DNA from: Priapulus caudatus
Lineage: Eukaryota; Priapulida; Priapulimorpha; Priapulimorphida; Priapulidae
DNA: 46,294 bases
Direction: 5' to 3'
NCBI RefSeq assembly: GCF_000485595.1
Contig: NW_014577101.1
Location: 157,170-203,463 of the forward strand
The notes beneath the pieces were generated by a model, which searched no databases, was not told the origin of the DNA, and saw nothing but the letters and a program-made list of their open reading frames with translations. Below, piece by piece: positions 31,576-43,350 of this stretch. Numbering within the stretch: position 1 is the first letter of the stretch; each line of letters starts with the position of its first letter. The translations under genes and the position numbers were made by a program.

Positions 31576-32720
31576 GTGTTCGCTGTTCCGGGCATTGGTG
31601 TGATTATTCGTTTTAATTGCTTAGAAACCTCAAATGGAAAGTCCGCCCCTGGAAGCGAAAGTGGGTAATGAGTACGCGACAAGAATGATAACGCATGAGC
31701 TTAACTAAAATTTGTTGAAATGTATTTTGAGTTTGTCAAGCCGTAATTCCATTCAATCGCAATTTGTCCACATTAAACTACGTTCTGAACAAATACCCAC
31801 GTCGTCTATCCCCCCCCCCCCCAAAGAAGATTTTTTAAATATTTTGGTTAGGTCGCTGAGTCGACGTAACGCCCGTAATAATAACTTTTATTGGATGTGA
31901 CAAGATTTATTTTAGGGATGTTGCAGAGATTTCCTATTTGATAGGATTTGCATATAAGAATTTGAATGAGTAAAGCGTTTTGTCTATAAATACACTAGAG
32001 AACTTTGCATATAATCTGGAGTGAGACGTTTTTGCATCTCAGATTAGTCAGTCGAAATCTTAAGTATACTGGTAAGTTATTTTCAGTGGCTTTAAAGATT
32101 TGCAAGATATGTAACTTCGCCGCTGAATCTGAGAATTTTCAAACAATTTTCGTAGCTGTTAAATTTAACGCAGGCACGTCTTACAATTGCTCCTTCGTCA
32201 AAACGTTTCCTTTAGCTTGCCACCTGGCTTGTCATCAGGAAAAACGGAGGTCGTTTCGGTGCTTGGTGCTACAGATGCTACTGTATCTAACTATTTAAAG
32301 TAGCAACTAGGATTTAGCCGATTTTAGAATTCACTGTTTATCAATGTAGCTCAATACGATAGTATTGACATGTAGTGTCGTTCGCACCTTTCAGGGTATT
32401 TTCAATCTGTTTCAGGGTATCCAGTCGATAAAAAAACAGCAATTTCATAAATGAGTCCATTCCAAAACAAAACAATAACAATAACACGTAAATAAAACCT
32501 AACATTTAACAGGGTGATCCTTCGTCATTTTGTCGTTGTTAATAATAATTAATTGAGGCAACAATAGACACTTAACTATCGAACTTACATGCAACCTCAC
32601 GAGATAAACACAAGTATGAGGAGTGGTTGCTTGAGATGATGTAAGATTAACATGTAAATTAGCGTAACCACGGGATAAGAATACTGCAATTATGACGATG
32701 TCATGTGCGCGATTACGCAG
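31576..32720. other. unassigned AT-rich DNA
   Basis: A poly-C run at about 31809-31822; no exon recognised. Confidence 0.5.
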
Positions 32721-32721
32721 C

Positions 32722-33031
32722 GACAATGATGCTAATAAGAAAGTAGTGATTATTACCACCGGCACAGGATGCTGTGGTTTCAGAGAATTCCGGTGTAGCA
32801 TGGCATACATCTCCCCATGGCAAACGTTCAACCTGTGCATTGCACAAGTGCTAAAAACGTCAAATCCCCGTGCGCAATGCGCCCGCCATTCTGTCTTCTA
32901 GACATTCCCGTGCCCATGTAGACAAGGGGGCGTTTGTCATGGGGGGGGGGGTATACCATACCACGCCGGTATTCACTGATATCACAGTATACCGTAGTCA
33001 TAATTATAGCCTTATTATTAGCAGCATTATC
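32722..33031. repeat. long imperfect hairpin (~105-bp arms)
   Basis: Arms 32722-32826 and 32931-33031 are inverted copies at roughly 70% identity by eye: GATGCTAATAAGAAAGTAGT against GCTGCTAATAATAAGGCTAT, later AATTCCGGTGTAGCATGGCA against AATACCGGCGTGGTATGGTA. The loop is ~105 nt, and a poly-G run (32941-32951) lies in the right arm. Confidence 0.65.
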
Positions 33032-33650
33032 ATCTTTTTTGATATAGATGCAATCATTTATAATAACATGTTGAATGGACAAATATTTAAATGTTGTGAG
33101 TGTCTTCTTTCAAGAATACGCAACATGTCATCTATATTGTGTGTTATATATACCTACAGATTGCCTTGACTGCTCTTGTAACGCTGGCCCGTTGGTTGTG
33201 CTTTGAATATTTTTCTTCTTTAATTTTCGTTCTGTGTTAATTTATTAAAACGAAGTATTATTCTACAAAAGTAACCATATGTTGTTTAGTGCCTTATTTG
33301 GTGCATGATTACTTATTAATGACTGCATGCTTATACTAAGTGCTGCCCTAAGGCGGTCAACCTAATTGGAAATATTCATGCTACGATGAGATAATGTGTT
33401 TGGAAAGGTTTGAACTGGTAGAGATGTAGCAAGAAACGTCGTTCGATTGCTGGTCTCTGGGCTCCCCTTTCAGCAACATGCGCTGATTGATGGCGTACCT
33501 TTAAGCGGATTTAAATGGTTCCCCTGTTGCTTTACCGCCGCGGCGGTGCGCGCAGCAGAAATAAAATGATTCTGTAATATGTACGTACCTGCCTTCCTGT
33601 TTGCTGACTGTCTTTTGGTTGATGAAACTGAGAGATGGCGAGAAAAGCAG

Positions 33651-33692
33651 GAGAGCGAGAGAGAGCGAGCGAGAGAGAGAGAGAGAGAGAGG
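33651..33692 (+). repeat. (GA)n microsatellite
   Basis: GAGAGCGAGAGAGAGCGAGC followed by pure (GA)n. Confidence 0.9.
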
Positions 33693-33779
33693 GTAAAATG
33701 ATAGACGAAGAAGTCGAAAGCGGGGCGAGAATCAACAGAGACGTTCATGTAGGCTGTAATCAATCACTCGCTCAATCAA

Positions 33780-34125
33780 TTCATCTACCCATCCATTCAT
33801 CCATCCACCCATCCATCCACCCATCCACCCATCCATCCACCCATCCATTCACCCAATCCATCCATCCATCCATCCATCCATCCATCCATCCATCCATCCA
33901 TCCATCCATCCATCCATCCATCCATCCATCCATCCATCCATCCATCCATCCATCCATCAATCCATCCATCCATCCATTCATTCATTCATCCATCCATCTA
34001 TTCAAACATCAATCCATCCATCCATCCATCCATCCATCCACCTGTCCGTTCGTTCGTTGGTTCGTTCATTCATTTATTCCCTCATTCATTCAATTAGTCA
34101 TTCAGTCAGTCAGTCATCTATTCAT
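33780..34125 (+). repeat. (CATC)n satellite tract with degenerate flanks
   Basis: About 33856-33958 is an almost pure run of CATC. The flanks carry CACC, CATT and, to the right, GTTC and CAGT variants, showing stepwise decay. The ORFs through it (Ser-Ile-His-Pro or Trp-Met-Asp-Gly repeats) are repeat translations, not genes. Confidence 0.95.
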
Positions 34126-34399
34126 CTATCAATGAATGGACGAATGTACGGATGGCGGGACAGACGGGTGAGTTGGGGCAGTATATGCGTGCATGCGTGC
34201 TTGTGCGCGTGCGGGCGTGCACGCGTTCGTTCGTGTCTGTGGGCGGGGATGGTGATTGGGATTGTAGTTGTTTAGGTGAGCGGTCGAGCGGACATGCAGC
34301 TGGGCAGGCGGAAAGAACGAGCGGGAGGGCGGGCTGATTGGGCAGATAGTTGAAGAGAGCGGGACAGTGGGTGAACAAGAAAGACAGGGCGATAATCTA

Positions 34400-34560
34400 A
34401 GGGGGGAGTAGTACTCTGATTAGGAGAGAGATGGGAGTAAGAGAGGTAGGGGATTTAGGAGGTAGGGAGGAAGGAAGGAAAGGAGAGCGGGAGAGAAAGG
34501 GTGGAATGGAAGGAGGGTGGAAGACGAAGAGAGCGAGAGGGGAGAGAGATAGAAGCGTAG
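34400..34560 (+). repeat. purine-rich GGA/GAGA tract
   Basis: Almost all purine, low complexity. Confidence 0.8.
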
Positions 34561-34867
34561 CAAGGGTCAAGGACGGCGAAAGGCATTTTTGAGGATTTAG
34601 GATCACACTGGTATATATAATAAATCAAACCCTTCATGTTCCGCTACAATGTTGTCGTGTAGCTGCTATAATTGTGGGCTATCTATCATGGTCGGAGTAT
34701 GTAGTTTGAGGAATGCTGTGGTTTTATGTTTAGGAAGACCTTGACTGCTGAAAAATGACTTCTCCAAGTTTTCTGCATTTGTAATCTAATTGAAAATATT
34801 TATTGAGTATATCTGTGCGCGCGCGTCTGCGTGTGTATCATGGGAATGGGTAGTGATTAGGCACATG

Positions 34868-35110
34868 CATGTCAGGGTCTATTTGTGTCTGTGTGCCGGC
34901 ACGTGTGCGTGCGTATGTGTGTACGTGCGGTGCGTGCGTACGCGTGTGCGTGCGTGCGTGCGTGCGTGTGTGTTTGTGTCTGTACGCGCCTGTGTGCGTG
35001 CGTGCGTGCGTGCGTGCGTGTGTGCGTGCGTGCGTGCGTGCGTGTCTGTACGCGCCTGTGTGCGTGCGTGCGTGTCTGTACGCGCCTGTGTGCGTGCGTG
35101 CATGTGTGCG
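34868..35110 (+). repeat. (GTGC)n tract with higher-order unit
   Basis: GTGC/GCGT repeats contain TCTGTACGCGCCTGTGTGCG three times (about 34979, 35044 and 35074), so a ~30-bp unit has been duplicated at the right end. Confidence 0.9.
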
Positions 35111-35658
35111 AGTAAGATAAAAGCTCTGCTTTCATAAACCGCGCAAACAAAATAATTTGCACTGCCGCATTGCCGTTGGCAACTCTGTATTGGTAGACGT
35201 CAAGTCTGCCCTGCTTCGACTTCTTTTTTGTTTTGTTTACGTGCCGCCGTGGGATGCAATTTATAGAACTGTCACATGGGTTGCCATATTGTCTAGACTC
35301 GCATGCGCTGCGAAGCTGTCTGGTTTACTATCATCTTTGCTGGCTGGTTCTTGTTTTGTCAGAATTCCCCTGGAAGCAATTTTGCGTTACAGCTGATTGA
35401 ATCGAGCGACTGAGAGGTAATCAGACCTATTGCTGCATTGATCGGCTATAAAATTCTTTAGTTCTGAAAAGCACGCATGCCACTTATTGTGGAAAGTTGA
35501 TGGATTAGCATTGATCGCGATTCAGCGGAAATGGAGAATTCTGCTGATTTTTTACCTGCTCGAATTTAATGAATGCTGATGTGGAGACAGGGGGGGACAG
35601 ACGAGTATTTGTATGCTTTAGGCAAAAATTGTAAAGTTGATACTGCTGAACCGATTTA

Positions 35659-35790
35659 TATGCACGCACACACGCCCACACGCACGCACACACGCCCACA
35701 CGCCCACACGCACGCCCACACGCACGCATACCCGCGCACACGCACGCACACGCACGAACACGCACGCACACGCCCACGCGCGCGCGCGAA
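35659..35790 (+). repeat. (CACG)/(CACGCC)n tract
   Basis: Alternating CACG and CACGCCCA units ending in a (CG)n run. Confidence 0.9.
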
Positions 35791-35934
35791 CATTTGTGTT
35801 TGGCCAACAAACCTACAAGGCAGTGAGGGGCGTACTAGCTTAAAGATCTTCACCGTCAGTCACCACAGGTGGATCATGTGAGCAGCCCAGCAACCCGGAC
35901 GAGAACAACCGCGCCTCTGCTACTTAATTACTTA

Positions 35935-36228
35935 TTCTTCTCGTTCTCTCCTCCTTCTGACTATCCTCTCGTCTCCTCTCTCTGTTTCTCTCTCTTCTCT
36001 CTCTCTCTTCTCTCTCTCTCCTCTCTCCGCCTCTCTCTCCTCTCCCCCCGCCTCTTCTCTCCTCTTTCTCTCCCCTCCCTCCCTCCTCATCCATTTCTCT
36101 CCGCTTCTCTCTCTCTCTCCCTCTCTCTCTCCTGCTCTCTCTCTCTCTCTCTCTGCCTCTGTCCCCCCTCTCCTTGATCCTCGCCTCTCTTTCTCTCTCT
36201 CTCTGCCTCTCTCTCCTCTCTCTCTCTC

Positions 36229-36278
<50 letters not shown>

Positions 36279-36324
36279 TCTCTCTCTCTCTCTCTCTCTC
36301 TGTGTGTCTCTCTCTCTCTCCTGT

Positions 36325-36379
<55 letters not shown>
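35935..36379 (+). repeat. ~450-bp (CT)n polypyrimidine tract
   Basis: Almost uninterrupted pyrimidines, purest at about 36331-36377. The Ser-Leu and Arg-Glu ORFs on the two strands are repeat translations. Confidence 0.95.
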
Positions 36380-36380
<1 letters not shown>

Positions 36381-36924
36381 CCGCTTCGCACACTGAATTG
36401 CTGCGCGGGAGGATGATGACGATGTCGATTTCACACATCACGCGGAATGTCTGGCATATCTGGTTTAATGTAAGGAATCGATCATCAAAGCGTGGAGAAT
36501 GGGGGGGGGGCACCCAGCTGGATAGCTAGTCTAGCCCCCTGTAGGCGCGGCTTTCATGTCCGTTTCGGTTTCCGCTCTACCTTTCACTGTTCACGGCTCG
36601 GCGCGTGATCGTTGTAAGCGATAGCTGAAATTTCAACGGGATAAAGGTTTTTATAATTTGTTTGCAAATACCGCGAGTGTTGTTGTTGTTCGATGCGTCA
36701 AAAACAGCTTTGATTCTTAACAGCCAAGCCGATTCCATTTGCTAGTGTCGGTGAAAAAGCGCGCAACCTCTTTTTAGCATGCGCGCTGAATGCGTGTATG
36801 TTGTGATGAACATTAAATTATGTTGTTCCGTCTAGCCTTCTTCGCCGCTCGGTCTCCCTCCTCATTTTTTCTGTCTCTTGCTATTTTTATTTCCGCCGGG
36901 CTAACCGTGTGTCTGATTGTGTGC

Positions 36925-37055
36925 TGGGGTCTCTCTCTTTCTTCTCGCCCATTCTCTTTCTCCCTTCCTCCTCATCTCCCCCTTCTTCACTCTCTCTCTT
37001 CACACTTCACCTCTCCCTTTTCACACTTCTTCACTTCTTCACTCTTTCTCTATGT
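36925..37055 (+). repeat. second CT-rich tract
   Basis: TCTCTC/CTTC-rich, shorter and less pure than the 36-kb tract. Confidence 0.7.
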
Positions 37056-37059
37056 ATTT

Positions 37060-37555
37060 AGATTATTTAGTTATTGTACATTTTATTACTTTATAATAAC
37101 CGTATTATAGTGATGAGAAGGTCACATAAAGGATAATATCACGGGGATCATGTCAGAGTTAATGTGAATAATGAAATTATCAGCTAGTTCCACGACGAAA
37201 TTGACGAAACTGTTTAATCAAGCTACAAATAGAGTCATTGGCTTATATTCTAAGTAAAATCCACCGTCCAAACCTTACTCTTTGTTGATTTTATTCAATA
37301 ACGGTCCAAATGAAGAATTCCAAAGAAGTACATAGTAAATCAAGCGGTTTGCTAAATATAAATGAACCCTGTGTTCTCTGTCTGACATAGTTATGAAATC
37401 TAGGTATAGTTATCAATCGGATGTCAATTTATTAGTAATAAAAACTCTAGTAACTGACTACTGCCAAGCAACTACTTCCCGATTCTAATTGGAAAGAAAA
37501 CGTCAGTGATTGCGCCAATCACGAAGTGTGATGGCCATCTCACGACTGTGGCGAT
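37060..37555. other. unassigned AT-rich DNA
   Basis: No exon, RNA gene or repeat recognised. Confidence 0.5.
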
Positions 37556-37589
37556 CTCTGAGCCGTGGTGATGACATAATTGACAATAA

Positions 37590-37780
37590 TTCCAATGACG
37601 TCACATTTTTGGCCTAGATATTGGCGTTTCGCGCAGGCGACTCTCATTCGTCAGCGCATGCGTTGAACCAACTTCCGCCATTCTGCTGTGATGTTGCAAC
37701 AATTTTCTATGTGGATCAGTCGTGTTCGTTCTCCTCTTGCTCTCCTCTCATCCCTCCCATGTTATTCTCAAGCTTAGTAC
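37590..37780 (+). promoter_or_regulatory. promoter-like cluster with short ORF
   Basis: A full CRE palindrome TGACGTCA (37596-37603), an NRF1-like GCGCATGCG (about 37656) and a YY1-like CCGCCATT (37676-37683) lie in order. They are followed by an ATG at 37691 opening MLQQFSMWISRVRSPLALLS-SLPCYSQA then a stop. The 28-residue peptide is rich in Arg, Ser and Leu, like a mitochondrial presequence. These motif classes together are typical of housekeeping promoters. No downstream exon was found. Confidence 0.3.
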
Positions 37781-38149
37781 TTCCGGCTATGCCGTAACCG
37801 TGGATACATCGTTCTGGGGTCACGATATTAAAAATGTCTCGATGTTATATTGCCATAGTTGTACTCCCTCGGCCGATACCGGAAACGAATTGTTCGGAGA
37901 CACGCAACTTGTCGGTGTCGTGTGATTGGGAGGCAGCTCTAAGCAGTCGTTGCCACGGTAACGCGTTTTACGAACAATGCTTAGCGGGGAAGTGCCGCAA
38001 ATTCGAATCTTTGCCGCGGAAGCGTGCGCGTACGCGTGTAAAACTGTGTGAGCTTGACCGAGCTAGCAATAATATAGCAAGCCAAGGGAGGCGTGGTTTT
38101 ATCTCGCTCGGTCAGCTACTGTGATCACTCGTTGGTGAGTGTTGGTTTC

Positions 38150-38870
38150 CCGTGCCCTTGTATGTGGTGCTTACTAGCAGAGTAGGATTATCCTTTAGAC
38201 TAATAGGGCTCTAACCTTAGGCTATATTTGTACACGCGTGAAACAATGCTCAAAAACACAAATGATCCCTTTCACTGAAGATCCCGGTCATTACCAGGTA
38301 TAAGCATTTTCGGACATATTTCCAGTTGCAGCAACCGAATAACACAAGTATCCGGACTGACTAAGGCGTCGCCGATTCCACCTCAATAGGATTACTATTA
38401 AATTTACATATTCTATGATGTATCTCGGCTGACTGATAATTACTGAAAAAAATCGTCAAATTTAAGCTTTAATGACCCGATGACATAACGTGTCCTTAAC
38501 AAGAGCTACAGCTTCACTGGGCAATGTCTCTATCATAATACCTCCCCGACCCCCATGATTCTCCATTCGTCTCTCTTCTTCTCACTCATATGAAATGCGC
38601 AGCTGTTTAACGAATTGTCAAAGAGTCGCATATTGACGCGTCTACCGTGAACAAAAAAAATCTGGTCTCATGAAATCGTCTTTGGGAAAAAGTAAACAAA
38701 CTCGATTGGCGTTTTTATATCGCTTGCTTATTTCGGCAGGAGAACTTCGTTTCTCGTATTTTAACATTCGCGCCTCGTACGTGTGGTGCATTCGCGGCAG
38801 CGGTGTGCCGACGCACGTGTTTGCGACGTCTTTGTGCGAAGGTTTGGTACGAATTCACACCAATTTGAAC
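38150..38870. other. unassigned
   Basis: No exon recognised; the 163-codon ORF at 38670-39161 runs through a (CACG) microsatellite and has no family features. Confidence 0.4.
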
Positions 38871-38875
38871 CAATT

Positions 38876-38920
38876 CACACACACGCGCGCGTGCGCACGC
38901 ACGCACGCGCACACACACAT
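38876..38920 (+). repeat. (CA)/(CG) microsatellite
   Basis: CACACACGCGCGCGTGCGCA followed by CGCACGCACG and (CA)n. Confidence 0.85.
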
Positions 38921-39169
38921 GTTTAGCGGAACCGCGAACGGAGGCCTCGTTTTAGTGCGGGAGGGGAAGAAGGAGGGGCAAGAGAGGATGGATGGAGGAG
39001 GGAGAAGATTGAGGGGAAGCACTGCTTCAATGGTTGTTAACCGCCCTATAATTGTCATCGTACGCACGTGTACTCGTATGTGCGTATGTCTGTGCGTGCG
39101 CGCGCATTGGCAGGTGCTTCTCTCCAAGCTGCTACCAGCAACCTGTCCTGTCACTACCTGATATTATAG

Positions 39170-40540
39170 CTTCAATAACAAGACCTAAAACAAGAGCATG
39201 AATGCGTCATATGACGGATTTATACGCGATACGCGTAAAATTCAACCACGCTGCTTCAACTGCGGGCAACACTACCGTAGCATTGTAGGCGACAATTGCG
39301 ACAACACAACAACAATGGCGCGTGTATGCAACTTGGTGACGTTTTAGATGGCTTTATCACTCCTAAATGTAGGCCGCTTCAATATACTATCAGCAGAAGA
39401 TGTGATCGGGTCTCTATTGTAATGTTGGTTGTGTTTATGGCCGCTAGGAGGCAGTTGGCTCTAATAGGAGTGCTTCGAGATATAGTGTGCCAGCGTCGCC
39501 CTGAGTTAAACGTGGACGGGCGTACGGCTTTTGTGTGTTGAATGTGCAGAGCTATTGACATGAGCTGTGTCTATTCCAGCCGTTGATTTTATTTATAGTT
39601 TTTTTAATATATCATTTTTAATATAATCATAAACAAATAAAAGCCCGATTTAAAAAGTTGCATGGGCTTGTTATTATTGCTTGCGGATTTTTGGTGCGGT
39701 AAAAATGTTCATCTTGCCGTTTACTTGTAAACACATTACTAAGGGTGATTACAATGTTTCTTCGTACCAATTATAAAAAATATTTCAGATTTTACTGCTA
39801 GTTTCAATTGAATCATCGTGAACATTTATCGTGTCACTCGTTGAGTTTAATTTGAAAACCGTTATTAAAAATGAGTGTATAACTTTGGTTACAAGCTTGC
39901 GGTTTGAAGAAACACCGTTTCCGAGGAAAAATTTACGACATCTGTGCGACAGCGTCCAGACAGTAGTGTCATCCATATAACGTACATCGGCCATTTTTTA
40001 AAGCGATGTTTAGTTATTTCTCGTTAATATTCATTAGTACTAACTGGTACGTAGTATTCATAACTCATTTAATTTTAAATACCACTGAAATTGTGAGTGG
40101 TGTTATCCTTATATGGTATTCTTAATCTTTAAATACGTGATCCTTAAATTCCTTTTACTATTTAATTTCCTTTATATTCAATAACAATTACATTTAATTT
40201 CTTTAGTTCATTAAATGCTTAATGGTTTAGTCTTTGTAGTTAGCTTAGTCGATTAAACCTCTAAATAGCAGTGCAAAAGGAGTGTGTAACTTTGTAAAAG
40301 CGTAAAAATCTGAATCGAAGCTTGTAATCGAAAGCTCTGTAATTTGGTCTGCGAAATCTTATAGCGTTAATCGCATATTACTTACTTATTTGTTGGTCTG
40401 GAACTGATTCTAGGAATTGAGACATTGTTACATCAGATTTATACAGGAAGTATTATTTGCTACCAAATCCGTAATTGTTTATTTAGCTGCGGTTGCATAC
40501 ACTTCGTCGATTACCTAACACGTTTTGTTCCCCGCGCAGC
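39170..40540. other. unassigned AT-rich DNA
   Basis: Strongly AT-rich between 39580 and 40500; nothing gene-like seen on either strand. Confidence 0.5.
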
Positions 40541-40707
40541 CATTTAATTAGCCGGCATGATTAATAGGCCAAACATGTTGTCACTTAGGCACGATGTTGT
40601 AGGCAACTGTTTCAACAAGTTTTCCAGTAAACAAACAGCGGAATTAACAAAGCTAATATCGCTCGGTGTGCGCGTAGTACACACGAGACTAAAGTCTGCG
40701 TGTCTCA

Positions 40708-41133
40708 TTAGGTCGGCACAGAGATATTTTGCCGCGGTGGCCTCGCCGGGCTAGCTCCCCGCTGCTCGGATGCTGCGATCTTCCGCGTGCCTCGATGTTT
40801 TCTGCGTGCCTGGATATATGGGCATGCAGACAGCGTGCTCCGGGAATGACGTGTGACAATGGTAATTGGCAGCGTTTCATCGAAGTGCACTGCGAATAGC
40901 TTTAACAAGCCATTTTGTAATTTTCCAATTTCGACAACGACATATCTGTCTGCATCGCCGGCCCTTTCGTGGCACTCGTCGTAGTTTTCCGATAAGGACA
41001 CATGCGGGCTGATTAAAACTTGATTCGAGTTCGCAAAACGATGATTTCTGAAAGCAGCGCGGGAGCGCGCCCCTGGACGTTGGCACGGCGGTGAATGTGG
41101 CGGTGACGTCTTTGGCGTGCTTCGCGGTCGCAA
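40708..41133 (-). CDS. hypothetical ORF in a CpG-rich patch
   Basis: A 141-codon frame on the minus strand. Its middle (ENYDECHERAGDADRYVVVE, then IGKLQNGLLKLFAVHFDE) looks more protein-like than the repeat ORFs nearby; the ends are low-complexity Arg/Pro. It has no signal peptide, membrane segment or known motif. CpG-rich DNA has few stop codons, so chance openness is a strong alternative. Confidence 0.12.
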   Translation of the reverse strand: MRPRSTPKTSPPHSPPCQRPGARSRAAFRNHRFANSNQVLISPHVSLSENYDECHERAGDADRYVVVEIGKLQNGLLKLFAVHFDETLPITIVTRHSRSTLSACPYIQARRKHRGTRKIAASEQRGASPARPPRQNISVPT

Positions 41134-41380
41134 ATCAATTTTTAATCATAACTCGGGTGGTGGTGTGGGAAGGGGAGTGGAAGTTAACAACGTTTCGTTG
41201 CCTGCTTTGACTGTGGGCGATGTGTGCGTGCTGCTCCCTCCCTCTAGTCTTGCTTGCTCTCCTCTGTGGCCGCAGCGCGCGTGAGCCGAGCCGCAGTCTA
41301 GATGTGGGATGAACCGCGACCCCTTTCCGCTTAGATCGCACCGTCTCGCGTTGGTTGTGCGCGGGCTAAATAAGCCGCGA

Positions 41381-41562
41381 TATAAAATGAACGTTTGCCG
41401 CCGTCTGTGAGTGTTCGACGAGCGGTTATAATGGCGTGCCAGAATAGCAGCCGAATGATGCCACGTATAGTTTACGGTCAGTCGGGCCTGGATGCAGAAT
41501 TGGGCTTCCAGAGAATGGCACTATTCGGCACGATGCGAAAATGTCGAAATAATACGTTGTGA
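41381..41562 (+). promoter_or_regulatory. TATA-like box with 43-codon ORF
   Basis: TATAAAAT at 41381 lies about 50 bp before an ATG at 41431. The frame reads MACQNSSRMMPRIVYGQSGL and continues to a TGA at 41560-41562. It sits at the right edge of a CpG-rich patch. No homology recognised; this could be a promoter and first exon, or chance. Confidence 0.15.
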
Positions 41563-42355
41563 TCGCATCGGCAGCGGCACTAGTCGGCCACGGGGCTGAT
41601 TAATATGTCTGGAGTAGCGTTTATTGAGCAGAATTCTGCTCCAATGTATTTTATGTACAGTATATAGTGATTGCGTATCTCGTCACCGTATGGTCCTTAT
41701 ACGACGTTCGGTCGGCAGGCGACAGTAATCTGTCAGACAAGGTCAGAATCAGCAGGGTCGTCTGCAGTACAATAGTAAAATAGAAGGACATGGCTTTTTG
41801 CTATGTAGCGGTAGAATAGGCTTCACCACTCTCCCTCATTTCAGATCCTATTCCTTTTCATTTCTTTACAATACATTTTTCGTGTTTACTTTTAGGCAAT
41901 TCTCCGTCGTATGTTTTGAAAAAAAAATTCCCTCAAATAATATAGGATCGAAAATATATCCAGACAGCAACAAATTACATGATTTGCGGGCCCTACGCGG
42001 GTCTTTATCTTCGGCCTGAAAATACTGTTTCATGCAATGGCTACCACATCCCTTTTAAAACCCTCAATGCCTGGATTATTTTATGTTGTGTAATATATAG
42101 AGTGGCAGCGTAGAATATTTCTGTGGAGGTGTTTAAGTTCAATACGATTTTTGTACGCAATAACTTTAGGTTATATGAACTTCTCGTATGACGTCTTTCT
42201 TCTCGAGATAGATGTGTCAAGCTGATGGGAATCACCCTTTATTGGCCATCTTTCATTTGTGGTCGCATTTATTTAACGTTTTTATGTAAAAATTGTGTGA
42301 GCGTTTTCAGCTCTCCCGGAATCAAGTTCAGTGCCGTCTGACACAATTTAGTCGC
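41563..42355. other. unassigned DNA
   Basis: No exon recognised. Confidence 0.5.
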
Positions 42356-42360
42356 ATCAC

Positions 42361-42377
42361 ATATATATATAGATATA

Positions 42378-42408
<31 letters not shown>

Positions 42409-42415
42409 ATATATG
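42361..42415. repeat. (AT)n palindromic tract
   Basis: ATATATATAT with TAGATA and TTATATA interruptions, able to fold on itself. Confidence 0.85.
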
Positions 42416-42471
42416 TGGTGTGTGTGTGTCAGTGCTGTTGATGTGCGTGCGTGCGTGGCGTGCGTAGCTGT

Positions 42472-42541
42472 ATGGATGGATGGATGGATGGATGGATGGA
42501 TGGATGGATGGATGGATGGATGGATGGATGGATGGATGGAT
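42472..42541 (+). repeat. (GGAT)n microsatellite
   Basis: About 17 perfect GGAT units; complementary in motif to the (CATC)n tract at 33.8 kb. Confidence 0.95.
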
Positions 42542-43087
42542 AGAAAGGTTGATAAATATATGCATAGATATAGATTGGTATCACATTTTAGTGCAAAACA
42601 GTGGACGGGTATCTCGATGTTGGTATGATAGTGTCTGGTGGCATCGGATGCGCGGTTCCTGCGCTAGCTAAGCACTGCGAGTTCGGCTGGAGGCTTGAAG
42701 CCTTCACCGCGACTACGTACACTCCACGGCAAGAACGTGCGCGGGATACTTGCATCCTCTCAAAAAGGGTGCCTTGCGTGGAAGACTCGTTCATGCAGAG
42801 CAATGAGATGGCGTTGACATGGGGTTAGAGTGACAGCGCCCTGCAGACAGCACACGCTTAGTAGAATTCATCATTGCGTGGAATCGGTGAGGGGGGCAGG
42901 AGGGGGTGTCTCGCGAGATTCGGCGATGTTTGCGCGCGGCGTGTGTGTGTGTGTGTTGCTGTGTCCTGGGCGTGTGATTTTTTTTCCTAGGTCAATCAAG
43001 AACATAGGGCTCTAGTGAGCGCTGCTATTGGTTGATACAAATGACGTGCCTCAAACTCCTGTTTTATGGTGCATTCACTGCATTGTG

Positions 43088-43140
43088 ACCCTAACCATAA
43101 CCCTAAACCTAACCCTAACCCTAACCCTAACTCAAACCCT
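43088..43140 (+). repeat. interstitial telomere-like (CCCTAA)n
   Basis: About eight CCCTAA units with a few changes (CATAAC, AAACCT, CTCAAA), followed by a T-run. Confidence 0.85.
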
Positions 43141-43283
43141 TTTTTTTTAATATATAAAAAATATGTTGTATTATAATTGTTATTAAATTGTTGTAAATAA
43201 ATCATGTAAATATTTGCGTTAATTGGGAAAAAAATGGTTAAACGGATAAAGATAGAAAAATACAGAAAACAGGAAAATAATTA

Positions 43284-43350
43284 AAAAATGGATGGGATTC
43301 GATCCACCGACCTTTCAGACTTGAACTGCGTGCTGTACTCGCTCGGCTAT
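43284..43350 (-). ncRNA. tRNA-like sequence, probably SINE head or pseudo-tRNA
   Basis: Minus strand: box A-like TAGCCGAGCGAG, then TTCAAGT as a possible anticodon loop, then box B-like GGATCGAATCC, followed by CATCCATTTTTT. The acceptor arms do not pair, so a working tRNA is unlikely. Confidence 0.4.

Noticed and set aside
33635-34135. ORFs of Ser-Ile-His-Pro and Trp-Met-Asp-Gly repeats
   Set aside because: Translations of the (CATC)n tract; a tetranucleotide without stop codons stays open on both strands.
34790-35137. Cys/Val/Arg-rich and His/Thr-rich ORFs
   Set aside because: Translations of the (GTGC)n tract on either strand; the same applies to 35573-35881 and 28749-29045.
35924-36513. 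Long Arg-Glu and Ser-Leu ORFs on opposite strands
   Set aside because: Translations of the (CT)n tract.
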